A stretch of DNA of 64,000 nucleotides from Paraglaciecola chathamensis S18K6 (lineage in GTDB: Bacteria; Pseudomonadota; Gammaproteobacteria; Enterobacterales; Alteromonadaceae), in the NCBI GenBank assembly GCA_000314955.1, contig BAEM01000063.1, positions 112,551-176,550 on the forward strand, read 5' to 3'. The notes beneath the pieces are model-generated. The model saw nothing but the letters and a program-made list of their open reading frames with translations, was not told the DNA's origin and did no database searches. A program made the translations under genes and the position numbers. Below, piece by piece: positions 56,997 through 64,000 of the stretch. The stretch's first letter is position 1. Each line of letters opens with the position of its first letter.

Positions 56997-57512
56997 ATGA
57001 AGATTGCGAACTTAATACTTATTCTTGGTTTAATGATGTCCTTTTCATCAAAGGCATCGCTCATTACCTTTTCAAGTGATTCATCGTCATACTCAACTGG
57101 CGATTTAATAGAGCTAGAGGTGTTTATTAATAAAGCTAATCCAGCAATAGATTTTCTTGAGATTGTATGGGAGTTTGACTCCAGTCTATTTGAGTTTGAA
57201 ATGCTTACTATTACTGATAGTGTTTTTGATAACTCATATTTTGACGACGCTTTTGCCTCAGGGGATGAATTGTTACTTCAGTTAGGACTTTTTGCTGATT
57301 GGGATAGCTTCCTAGGTACATCGTTTACATTAGGAACATTCAGCTTTATTGCTTTAGAAGACGGTGTGTCCTCACCAGAATTATTATTAACAGAAGTACT
57401 TGCACAAAACATTGACTTTGAGGAGATAAATGCAAAAGCGGTGCCTGCACCATCAAGCTTGGCAATATTTTGTATTGCAGGAATTGTACTTGTCAGAACA
57501 CGAATGATTTAA
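56997..57512 (+). CDS. Cohesin-like protein with PEP-CTERM-like anchor
   Basis: A 171-residue secreted protein with a signal peptide (1-20, KAS). The mature domain (22-145) has cohesin features: YSTGDLIELEVFINKA, AIDFLEIVWEFDSSLFEF, then FTLGTFSFIALEDG. The C-terminus VPAPSSLAIFCIAGIVLVRTRMI fits a PEP-CTERM sorting signal (VPxPSSL, one helix, basic end). It begins 14 bases after the stop of the ulvan lyase, whose tail is dockerin-like, and has a strong AAAGGAATAACG site. The pair suggests that the lyase docks onto an anchored cohesin at the cell surface. Confidence 0.75.
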   Translation: MKIANLILILGLMMSFSSKASLITFSSDSSSYSTGDLIELEVFINKANPAIDFLEIVWEFDSSLFEFEMLTITDSVFDNSYFDDAFASGDELLLQLGLFADWDSFLGTSFTLGTFSFIALEDGVSSPELLLTEVLAQNIDFEEINAKAVPAPSSLAIFCIAGIVLVRTRMI

Positions 57513-57518
57513 ATTAAA

Positions 57519-57545
57519 CGGTCCAAGGACTGAAGCCTTGGGCCG
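57519..57545. terminator. Hairpin between convergent genes
   Basis: CGGTCCAAGG pairs with CCTTGGGCCG (one G-T pair) across a seven-base loop, between the cohesin-like gene and the convergent beta-helix gene. It could terminate both. The flanks are AT-rich but without a long T run. Confidence 0.55.
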
Positions 57546-57553
57546 CATTCCCC

Positions 57554-59236
57554 TTACTTTTCTAGTCTTTTTTGTTTCTGATATTCGTAAAGAGAAGGTA
57601 TAGCTACTTTTGAATTGATGTCGGCAATATGCGGTGAAGGGTAATGTTCTACAGCAAGCTTTCTATTTCCATACATACCAATCACTCTCGCATCGGGCCC
57701 TTCTGTTTTCCCTAAAATTCTCACGGTTTCATTGCTATTAGCACCACTTTCAACAAATATTTTTGCGTTCCACGTCGTGTTATAACGCCCATGACCAGGT
57801 TGCCAGTACCCTGCCCCACCGCCAAACCACAAATCGTAGTAAGGGCCTTCTTCATCACGCACTGCCTCTACATGAAAAATCATGTTGTCATAAAGGTTTT
57901 GATGGTTAGCCCCTGCGTGCTGATCTAACGAAGGTTGAGTGAAAGCTTCTCCTCGCAAAAACACACTTTTAGTCGATTTGGTGTTCATGCTAAAAGTATG
58001 CACGGTCGGGTTTGATATTTTAACATCCTCAACTAAAAAATTATGTACGCTGCCAAGGTGAATACCATAATGGCCAAAACGTGTTCCATCGCTGCGTATA
58101 TTTGAGATAGTAACATTGCCACTATTCTCGGTTAATAGAGCGCTGTCTGCATTGCTAAAGCTTACGTTCCTGATCCAACCGTTGAAAACACTGGTTAAAT
58201 AAATACCGTTGAAACCCTGTTCAACGTGATGTCCATAGGTATCTCCCGTTGGGAATTGAATTGAGATCCCCTCAATACCAACTTCTTCTAAGTGCTCCCA
58301 TGATGATAAGTGGGCAGGTATATCTTTGTTGATGTCATGTAAAAGAGGATCGGCTATCTCAATCATATTCCCGCTCACTGATTTTACTTGAGTGGGTTGC
58401 ATTACTAGTGGACGATTTGGAAAATCAAAATGATGCGAACCGATCATTAGGTCGGTGTCTCCATAAATTGACTTTATAATGCCGGCTTGTTTACCGTTTT
58501 TGTTGTGCCAATCTATTCTCAGTACGTCGCCAACCGAAATTTTTGATGCGTCGCTAACTTTTAAAGCTTTCGTACCTCTTTTACCTTCTGTGATCGTCGC
58601 TAACTTTGGAAGTTGCTCATCCAATTCCTCTAAGTAAGGTACTGGCCGAGTACCTTCTTTTTGAATCCATATCACCCCTCCAGACCAAGAGTACTCTGAG
58701 AAATAATCATCTATATAAATCTCAGCATCATGTTGTTTTTTGTTATGTAGCCTCAGATAGTTTCTCAATTCATCTAAAAGAGGTGTTTTATCAATAATTG
58801 AAAGAGGCATTGGAAAGTAAAGCTGAGTGCCTTGCGTACCCATTCCCTTTCCACTAATCGTTATATTACTGCGACTAATTCTAAGAATGTCTTTAATAAT
58901 AAAACGCCCTTTCGGAAAAGACACTGTCACATGTCCTTTTACTGAGTGTGCAAAGTTTAAGGCACTTAGGATCGCCTTTGTATCATCTTTATTGTCATTA
59001 GGGAATGCGTCAAAATCCGTTATATTTATATATGTGGTGTCAGCTTCGGTAACAATTTCCTTTTCACCAAAGTGGTATCCCGCATATGAAAAATCAGGCA
59101 TATACACATTGCTACCATCTTTTGATATTTCGGGGGTTGTGTCAGCTAGGGTGATATTAGGGAAAATTATTAGTATAGAAATTAATGCGTGGTGATGTAT
59201 TAAATCAGCGAGGGGAACCAACTTTGGTATCTTCAT
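57554..59236 (-). CDS. Secreted right-handed beta-helix protein, putative polysaccharide lyase or hydrolase
   Basis: A 560-residue secreted protein. The start is ATG 59236 with AAGGA upstream; the signal peptide ends near TLADT. ITDFDAFPNDNKDDTKAILSALNFAH is the classical opening of pectate-lyase-3/GH28-like beta-helices, followed by many helical rungs (ITISGKGMGTQGTQLYF, GVIWIQK, FNGIYLTSVFNGWIRNVSFSNADSALL, GIHLGSVHNFLVEDVKISN). I cannot place it in a named PL or GH family. It closes the ulvan locus and is convergent with the lyase-cohesin pair. An ulvan- or xylan-side-chain activity is plausible but unproven. Confidence 0.7.
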   Translation of the reverse strand: MKIPKLVPLADLIHHHALISILIIFPNITLADTTPEISKDGSNVYMPDFSYAGYHFGEKEIVTEADTTYINITDFDAFPNDNKDDTKAILSALNFAHSVKGHVTVSFPKGRFIIKDILRISRSNITISGKGMGTQGTQLYFPMPLSIIDKTPLLDELRNYLRLHNKKQHDAEIYIDDYFSEYSWSGGVIWIQKEGTRPVPYLEELDEQLPKLATITEGKRGTKALKVSDASKISVGDVLRIDWHNKNGKQAGIIKSIYGDTDLMIGSHHFDFPNRPLVMQPTQVKSVSGNMIEIADPLLHDINKDIPAHLSSWEHLEEVGIEGISIQFPTGDTYGHHVEQGFNGIYLTSVFNGWIRNVSFSNADSALLTENSGNVTISNIRSDGTRFGHYGIHLGSVHNFLVEDVKISNPTVHTFSMNTKSTKSVFLRGEAFTQPSLDQHAGANHQNLYDNMIFHVEAVRDEEGPYYDLWFGGGAGYWQPGHGRYNTTWNAKIFVESGANSNETVRILGKTEGPDARVIGMYGNRKLAVEHYPSPHIADINSKVAIPSLYEYQKQKRLEK

Positions 59237-59525
59237 CACATATCCTTGTCATAATATTGTAAATAAATTGCTTTATGTACGTAACATTCAATATACAATC
59301 AGATTCTTTCATTTACAATCATTTGAAGTTTTGTGGCTAATTCTTCCATATTATGGTTTTTGAAATGCTTGATATAAGTAGGTGAGTTACAGAGGGCGCT
59401 TTATAAGAATTGGTTTTTAAGCTTAGCTGGTTTTTTTATTTATATTTATTTACTTAAGATCTACTTGAAAGATCTACTTGTAGTCTTCTACAAGCTAGGT
59501 TTTTAAAGGGACACATGGATGTGCC

Positions 59526-59653
59526 CTCTGAGTTGATCGATGCTACTCCGACATGATCGCTAAGTTCTCCTATTTGATCGCCGCATTCTCTCAGTTGATG
59601 TTATAAAACCTCCGACTTCATACTATAAACCCTCTTAGATCATGCTATTTAAA
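59526..59653 (+). repeat. Six ~21-bp iteron-like repeats
   Basis: Units start at 59526, 59546, 59567, 59588, 59610 and 59632, with spacings of 20, 21, 21, 22 and 22 bases, close to two helical turns. The consensus is roughly CTCYNANTTGATCG with a variable second half; the first three units keep TGATCG and the last three are degenerate. They are probable binding sites for the RepA-type protein encoded next to them. Confidence 0.7.
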
Positions 59654-59834
59654 TTTTACCATTCCCTGCCTTTTGTCCCGCTGAGTCCTCTGTAAGTCCC
59701 TATAATACTAGAAAGATTCATAAAAATATAAAAAAAAATAGAAATATAAATTCAATAAAAATTAGCCAAATAAGTAAATTTTTTTATTAGATCGGTAATT
59801 ATTTATATTTGTGAATAGTATGAAGTAAGAGGTT

Positions 59835-59870
59835 TTTAATAAATATAAAAAAACCAGCTTAAAGCTGGTT
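59835..59870 (-). terminator. Rho-independent terminator of rep
   Basis: AACCAGCTT-A-AAGCTGGTT forms a 9-bp stem at 59852-59870. On the reverse strand it is followed by seven T. It lies 23 bases after the rep stop codon. A related AGCTGGTTTTTTTAT segment in the opposite orientation occurs near 59427-59441. Confidence 0.85.
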
Positions 59871-59893
59871 CTAAATATTTTAGGAATTTTGGT

Positions 59894-61015
59894 TTATCGG
59901 GCTGTTACTTGAGTTTTACTCGGAATGATTACCATCGCGTTATTCTTGATAAGTACATTACACTCTGGCCAGTATTTCTTTACCAGTATCAGTGCTTTTT
60001 CTGCTTTGTCTTTGAACCTCCATGCCTCACCCTCTATGCCAAATTGCTTCATTAGATCTTTCAGTTTGATGGCGATTAACCGTTTGGTATTCGTACGATA
60101 CGAGATGAACGCATATAAGTCCAAAGCCAACGGACTTTTCTTTAAGCTTTTGATCGTTTCTAGGCTAAGTGGCACTGGATGCGATTTAATTTCCTTGTAG
60201 TAAGTATCTGATAGCCTCACTGTTGCTTCGGCTCGTTCTGTCAAATTTCCTCTTACTATCTCAAAAGTGTGTTTCTCATCGAATAGCTTGAAACTTTTCT
60301 TGCTCGTTCTAATTTCTATTGTTCCGTTATCCAACAGTATTTTTTCTTGCTGTTCGTGGCCGAATTCAGTTTTATACAGTTTTTCTAGTTGCGCCATAAC
60401 TTGGTCATTTGTTCCACCCTCCACGTATGATGCGGCGTAACCAAGTGACTCAACAAATTCTTTAATGTTCTGGCCTAAACTAATAGTGTTAGAACTGTAC
60501 TTAACCGCCATTGTGTTCAAATAAAGAATAATAAGGCGCGGAATGCCACCCCAAGGTAAGGTTTCTTCGCCGATGGAACTAATAGTTAATTTATTGTTCG
60601 GGTATTCGGTTACTAGAACTTGTTTATTCGTTTTAGATGTAGGTAATGTGTGGGAGCAAAAGGTGGAATATTGATAGCAAATATCTTGATCACTTTGCTG
60701 CTCTAGTTCTTTAAGCGCGTCCTCTACTTGTTCAGAGATACTCGTTTGGTCTGTTATCGTAGGATAAATTTTAACGAAAGCGTCCGTTACCGCACGCGGC
60801 GTAAATTCGTCAGCTGTTTCTATTGCCTCATCTAATGCACTTTTGACTGTTTTTGGATCATAGTGACAGTCCCTAATATTATGAAGGTTAAGGGCTGCAG
60901 AGTGCAGAGCTCCAATATGGATATCTTGACCCTCAAATAAACTTTTTAAGTAGAAAAGATAGTCTTCTTTGGCTGCTAACATTCCTCTTTTTATGTCTGA
61001 GGTTTCGTTTTCCAT
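59894..61015 (-). CDS. Plasmid replication initiator, RepA_C family
   Basis: A 373-residue replication protein of the plasmid RepA (RepA_C, PF04796-like) type. Diagnostic segments are LPWGGIPRLIILYLNTMAVK, followed by LGQNIKEFVESLG (residues ~155-195), then LSLETIKSLKKSPLALDLYAFISYRTN and a terminal helix region LKDLMKQFGIEGEAW, a winged-helix arrangement that binds iterons. The N-terminal ~120 residues are acidic and not recognised. It is divergent from parA and is followed by its terminator and the iteron region. It fixes the window as part of a plasmid. Confidence 0.88.
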   Translation of the reverse strand: MENETSDIKRGMLAAKEDYLFYLKSLFEGQDIHIGALHSAALNLHNIRDCHYDPKTVKSALDEAIETADEFTPRAVTDAFVKIYPTITDQTSISEQVEDALKELEQQSDQDICYQYSTFCSHTLPTSKTNKQVLVTEYPNNKLTISSIGEETLPWGGIPRLIILYLNTMAVKYSSNTISLGQNIKEFVESLGYAASYVEGGTNDQVMAQLEKLYKTEFGHEQQEKILLDNGTIEIRTSKKSFKLFDEKHTFEIVRGNLTERAEATVRLSDTYYKEIKSHPVPLSLETIKSLKKSPLALDLYAFISYRTNTKRLIAIKLKDLMKQFGIEGEAWRFKDKAEKALILVKKYWPECNVLIKNNAMVIIPSKTQVTAR

Positions 61016-61141
61016 TAGAAATCTTCTTAGTTTTATATATATTGAAATAAACGTTAAGTTTTATTTTTTTTATATTTTCTTATATTAGTATAAGTAATAA
61101 GAACCAACGCGATTTTTACACGAAAGAAGGAAGCAGATCAA
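61016..61141. promoter_or_regulatory. rep-parA divergent promoter with CTTATA-TTAG-TATAAG palindrome
   Basis: A 126-bp AT-rich gap between rep and parA. A perfect 6-4-6 inverted repeat lies at 61079-61094, inside a wider TTCTTAT...AATAAGAA symmetry. Type Ia ParA proteins repress their own operon through their N-terminal domain, so this is a fair candidate operator. Confidence 0.4.
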
Positions 61142-62284
61142 GTGGCTGAATCATCACTTAAAGAAGTTACAGAAGCTATGGATACGCTTATCCAACATGC
61201 TCGCAACCAAGGTATTGCTCCGCACTCTAGAAGAAAAATGAGGCTTTTTTCGACTAAAGAGGTCTGTAACTTAATTGGAAAGAGTACTACGACTTTATAC
61301 AAGGCTGAAGAACAGGGAATTATCAGCAAGCCTGATCTTAACCCAGATACTGGTAGACGTCTTGGGTATACTTTGGAGCAAGTGAACGCTCTTCGCAACC
61401 ATTTTGGGATCGTTCCTAAAGCTAAGCGCAAATCGCCTGAAAGTTTCCTTGGCATCACCACTGCTCTTTATAACTTTAAGGGAGGGGTTGGTAAGACTAC
61501 GACAGCTGTTAATATTGCTCAGTATACCGCTTTACAGGGTTTTAAAACGCTTTTAATAGATATGGATTCACAAGCAAGCTCTACTGCGTTATTCGGTATA
61601 ATTGCTGATGAAGAGATTTCTGAAGATGAAACTGTTCTGCCCTACACGCTCTACGGAGAACAGAACTCCCTCGAATACGCTATAAAGCCTACTCATTTTG
61701 ACGATTTATATATTATCCCTGCTAATCAACATTTGAGTAGTTCAGAGTTTGAAGCTGCTTCACAGATTAGTGGCGGATCGGCAGATGAAGCGCTCGAATA
61801 TTTCCAGCGCTTAAGGGACGGTGTGGACACGATTAAAGACCAATTTGATTTTATCTTTGTTGATGCTCCACCAAGTCTAGGAATTATTGGTATTCAGACC
61901 TTGCTTTCAGTGGATAACATCATTATCCCCTGCCCTCCTAGAATGCTTGATTTCGTTAGTACTCGTCAGTTCCTTGAAACGGCTACCGAATATGTTGGAC
62001 GAGTAGCGCAAGGTAAAACGTTTAATAGTATTAAAGTCATGGTCTCTATGTATGACCGTCGTAATTCCATGGCCAGAGAGTTTATGGAAGTAATGGAAGC
62101 TGTGCTGGATTCTCATATGTACTCTAATCAAATGTTACATTCTGAATCGATTGATAACTCTTCTGCTGTTTTTCAAACTCCTTGGGAGTCTGAGAAACCT
62201 GATAAGCGAATCACTGAAAATATGCGTGGCCTCTTTAATGAAATTATCAAAGATCTAACCAGAAGGAGTGGATACGATGGTTAA
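61142..62284 (+). CDS. parA: ParA partition ATPase, type Ia
   Basis: A 380-residue Walker-type ATPase. Residues 35-90 form a MerR-like winged-helix (LFSTKEVCNLIGKSTTTLYK), typical of P1/F-type ParA that also represses the operon. The deviant Walker A motif is KGGVGKTT (113-120), then LLIDMDSQASS, and Walker B-like IFVDAPPSLGI. The start is GTG with GAAGGA upstream. ATP-bound ParA coats the nucleoid and moves the ParB-bound centromere. Its 3' end overlaps parB by eight bases. Confidence 0.95.
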   Translation: MAESSLKEVTEAMDTLIQHARNQGIAPHSRRKMRLFSTKEVCNLIGKSTTTLYKAEEQGIISKPDLNPDTGRRLGYTLEQVNALRNHFGIVPKAKRKSPESFLGITTALYNFKGGVGKTTTAVNIAQYTALQGFKTLLIDMDSQASSTALFGIIADEEISEDETVLPYTLYGEQNSLEYAIKPTHFDDLYIIPANQHLSSSEFEAASQISGGSADEALEYFQRLRDGVDTIKDQFDFIFVDAPPSLGIIGIQTLLSVDNIIIPCPPRMLDFVSTRQFLETATEYVGRVAQGKTFNSIKVMVSMYDRRNSMAREFMEVMEAVLDSHMYSNQMLHSESIDNSSAVFQTPWESEKPDKRITENMRGLFNEIIKDLTRRSGYDG

Positions 62285-63245
62285 GCGTAGAAATAACATT
62301 GGTGGTTTGTTAGATAAGCTCAATGATAAAAAAACCGATAGCGAACATGTTGAGGTTGTTAATCCAGAAACTGGTAATGCAATACAGACACGAAACCCTG
62401 CGATAAAGTTGGCAATGGGAACCTCCGAAAAACGGGCCAAGTCCGTAAAAGAGCCGATTCTTTATTTGGAGCATGACCAAGTCATCATGTTCAAGTACCA
62501 CGATAGACATACTAGTTCGTTAGATACAGTAAAAGTTCAGCAAATAAAAAGATCCATTACTAAAGAAGGGCAACACTTTCCCGGTATCGTCAGAAAAACG
62601 AACAAAGTTACAGCGGATGGTCGCATTATTTATGAACTAATAGTTGGTCGTGTTCGGTTTGAAGCCAGTCGTTCTGTAGGCGTTTTCAAGGCGTTTTTGC
62701 GTGATTTGAATGACGCTGATGCCACGAAAGTTATGTTGTCAGAAAATGAAGACCGTCAAGATATTACCCCTTATGAGCGTTGGCTTTCCATTCTGCCTTT
62801 GGTTAAAGATGGTATTTTGTCTAATAATGAAATAGCCGAATTGATTGGTTGGGATAAAGGAAATCTATCTCGTAGTTTAAAAGCGCGTGTTTTTTACGAA
62901 GAAGAGAACATGCAGGATGTCCTATTAGACGTAACCAAGGTAAAGCTAAATCAATTGATTGAAGTGGCAGCTCTTTATGAAAAAGATAAATCCGGTGTCC
63001 GAGAAGCAATTGCTTTTATTAAAGAGAATTACCCAACTAGGAAAGATAATCTGTTCCTTAAAGCGGTTATCAAACACGTTTCTGATGTGTTAAATCCAAT
63101 AGCTAAAACGTTATATTTAGACGGTTCAAAGATGACAGCAAAGAGGGTAGGGGACCGTATTAGCCTCAATTTTGCTGGGTTACCTGATCGTAGTAATGTA
63201 GACGAGATTATCAATGCACTGGAACAAATTGGCGCATTTAAGTAG
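62277..63245 (+). CDS. parB: ParB partition protein
   Basis: A 322-residue centromere-binding protein. The ATG at 62277 is preferred because AAGGAG ends eight bases before it. The N-terminal ParB/Srx region includes QQIKRSITKEGQHFPGIVRK, VGRVRFEASRSVG (CTP-binding motif region) and LSENEDRQDITPYERW; the helix-turn-helix is LSNNEIAELIGWDKGNLSRSLK (about 180-205). It is coupled to parA and directly upstream of the palindrome array, its probable binding site. Confidence 0.93.
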   Translation: MVKRRNNIGGLLDKLNDKKTDSEHVEVVNPETGNAIQTRNPAIKLAMGTSEKRAKSVKEPILYLEHDQVIMFKYHDRHTSSLDTVKVQQIKRSITKEGQHFPGIVRKTNKVTADGRIIYELIVGRVRFEASRSVGVFKAFLRDLNDADATKVMLSENEDRQDITPYERWLSILPLVKDGILSNNEIAELIGWDKGNLSRSLKARVFYEEENMQDVLLDVTKVKLNQLIEVAALYEKDKSGVREAIAFIKENYPTRKDNLFLKAVIKHVSDVLNPIAKTLYLDGSKMTAKRVGDRISLNFAGLPDRSNVDEIINALEQIGAFK

Positions 63246-63304
63246 TTCTTTACCTTTTTCTTGCTAATTTTTATTTCAATTCTTATTTAATACTTCCATT
63301 AGCT

Positions 63305-64000
63305 GCCAGTTGTAAATTACAACTGGCTAACTTGCCCTAATATCCATTTATTTCTGTTTCGGATTTTCTCAGCAATCCGATCACTAGTTTCATTTTCCCA
63401 GAGTTGTAATTACAACAGGCCGTTTGGTGTGTTACTAAACCTAGATACTTTAGATCGGCAGCGATGGGTTCGTTTCAGGTATTCAGTTGTAATTTACAAC
63501 ACATCGTTTGGTTGGTTGCGAAACCTAGGTTTTTTACATTGGCAGTCTGGGGCGGCTTCAGACGTTCGGTTGTAATTTACAACACTCTGCTTGGTGAGCT
63601 ACCAAACCTAGATATTTTTGATTGGTAGCGAGGGGTTCGTTTCCGGTATTCAGTTGTAATTTACAACACATCGTTTGGTTGGTTGCGAAACCTAGGTTTT
63701 TTACATTGGCAGTCGGGGGCGGCTTCAGACGTTTAGTTGTAATTTACAACACTCTGCTTGGTGAGCTACTAAACCTAGATATTTTAGATTGGTAGCGAGA
63801 TGGTGGTTTTCGGTGTTCAGTTGTAATTTACAACACTTTGCTTGGTGAGCTACTAACGTAGACACTTTAGATTGGTAGCGAGGGGTTCGTTTCAGTTGTT
63901 CGGTTGTAATTTACAACACTCTGCTTGGTGAGCTACCAAACCTAGATATTTTAGATTGGTAGCGAGAGGGCGGTTTTCGGTGTTCAGTTGTAATTTACAA
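63305..64000 (+). repeat. Centromere-like array: nine GTTGTAA-T-TTACAAC palindromes, ~83.5-bp period
   Basis: Palindromes start at 63309, 63403, 63486, 63569, 63653, 63736, 63820, 63903 and 63987; the last is cut by the window end. After the first two, spacings alternate 83 and 84 bases, close to eight helical turns. The first site lies in a perfect 11-bp-arm palindrome (63305-63327), and the second lacks the central base. Spacers share a CTAG-containing core and fall into two types (A: CATCGTTTGGTTGG; B: CTCTGCTTGGTGAG), giving a 167-bp higher-order repeat over 63486-63819. By position it is the parS/sopC-like site for ParB. Confidence 0.85.

Larger units (their letters stand above)
59240..59893. 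other. Probable replication origin region (oriV)
   Basis: A 650-bp non-coding region between the ulvan locus and rep. It contains six phased ~21-bp repeats (59526-59653), an extreme AT-rich tract (about 59700-59840) that could melt, and the rep terminator. The combination of iterons and an AT-rich unwinding element next to an initiator gene is the usual plasmid origin layout. Confidence 0.7.

Noticed and set aside
63305..64000. Possible CRISPR array
   Set aside because: The conserved part is a 15-bp palindrome with ~69-bp spacers that are themselves repeats of each other. There are no cas genes, and the array directly follows parAB, so a centromere site fits better.
1..64000. tRNA, rRNA or riboswitch genes
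   Set aside because: No cloverleaf-like segment, rRNA core or known riboswitch motif was noticed on either strand.

Overview
The window looks like most of one replicon of a marine gammaproteobacterium, most likely Alteromonas or a close relative. The evidence is a Caulobacter/Alteromonas-style TonB-dependent receptor without a SusD partner, many lipoprotein carbohydrate enzymes, AT-leaning base use, and ulvan-specific enzyme families known from Alteromonadales. The right end carries a complete plasmid backbone: a RepA-type initiator, six ~21-bp iterons beside an AT-rich stretch, parA and parB, and a long array of ~83.5-bp repeats built on a GTTGTAA-T-TTACAAC palindrome that runs off the window. 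The replicon is therefore a low-copy plasmid or megaplasmid. Ulvan-degrading CAZyme plasmids are already known in Alteromonas, so the general theme is not new.

Layout. 1-764: the 3' end of a GH105 unsaturated uronyl hydrolase. 765-3287: decayed non-coding DNA with repeats and gene remnants. 3288-12791: housekeeping-like cargo: a DUF421 membrane protein, a KdgF cupin and an RpiB-type isomerase (both for unsaturated uronate), a KdpDE-like two-component system joined to a TrkA/TrkH potassium uptake pair, and a LexA-controlled umuDC. 12981-20851: a large TonB-dependent receptor, a DUF4861 lipoprotein, L-rhamnose mutarotase, and the three-gene proton-translocating transhydrogenase. 20852-59236: the ulvan degradation locus, interrupted at 42.4-44.2 kb by a small accessory island. 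59.2-64 kb: replication and partition.

How the genes fit together. Ulvan is a sulfated polymer of rhamnose-3-sulfate, glucuronate, iduronate and xylose. A PL24-type lyase with a dockerin-like tail and a PL25 lyase cut the chain and leave unsaturated uronates. GH105 enzymes remove these. Seven sulfatases desulfate the fragments, two GH78 enzymes and one GH106 remove rhamnose, and a GH43 probably removes xylose. A TonB-dependent receptor can import oligomers. RhaM, KdgF and the DhuI-like isomerase prepare rhamnose and unsaturated uronate for catabolism. Most secreted enzymes have lipoprotein signals, suggesting a cell-bound system.

Most interesting points: (1) the dockerin-like tail of the large ulvan lyase is followed directly by a gene for a cohesin-like protein with a PEP-CTERM-like anchor, which suggests a minimal surface scaffold for the lyase; (2) a three-gene operon with a fused double CsrA-like protein, an unknown protein and a MbcA/ParS/Xre-type domain protein, facing an Xre regulator; (3) the helically phased ~83.5-bp centromere-like array; (4) a sulfatase with a CRPSL motif instead of CxPxR; (5) several secreted proteins of unknown role inside the ulvan locus.
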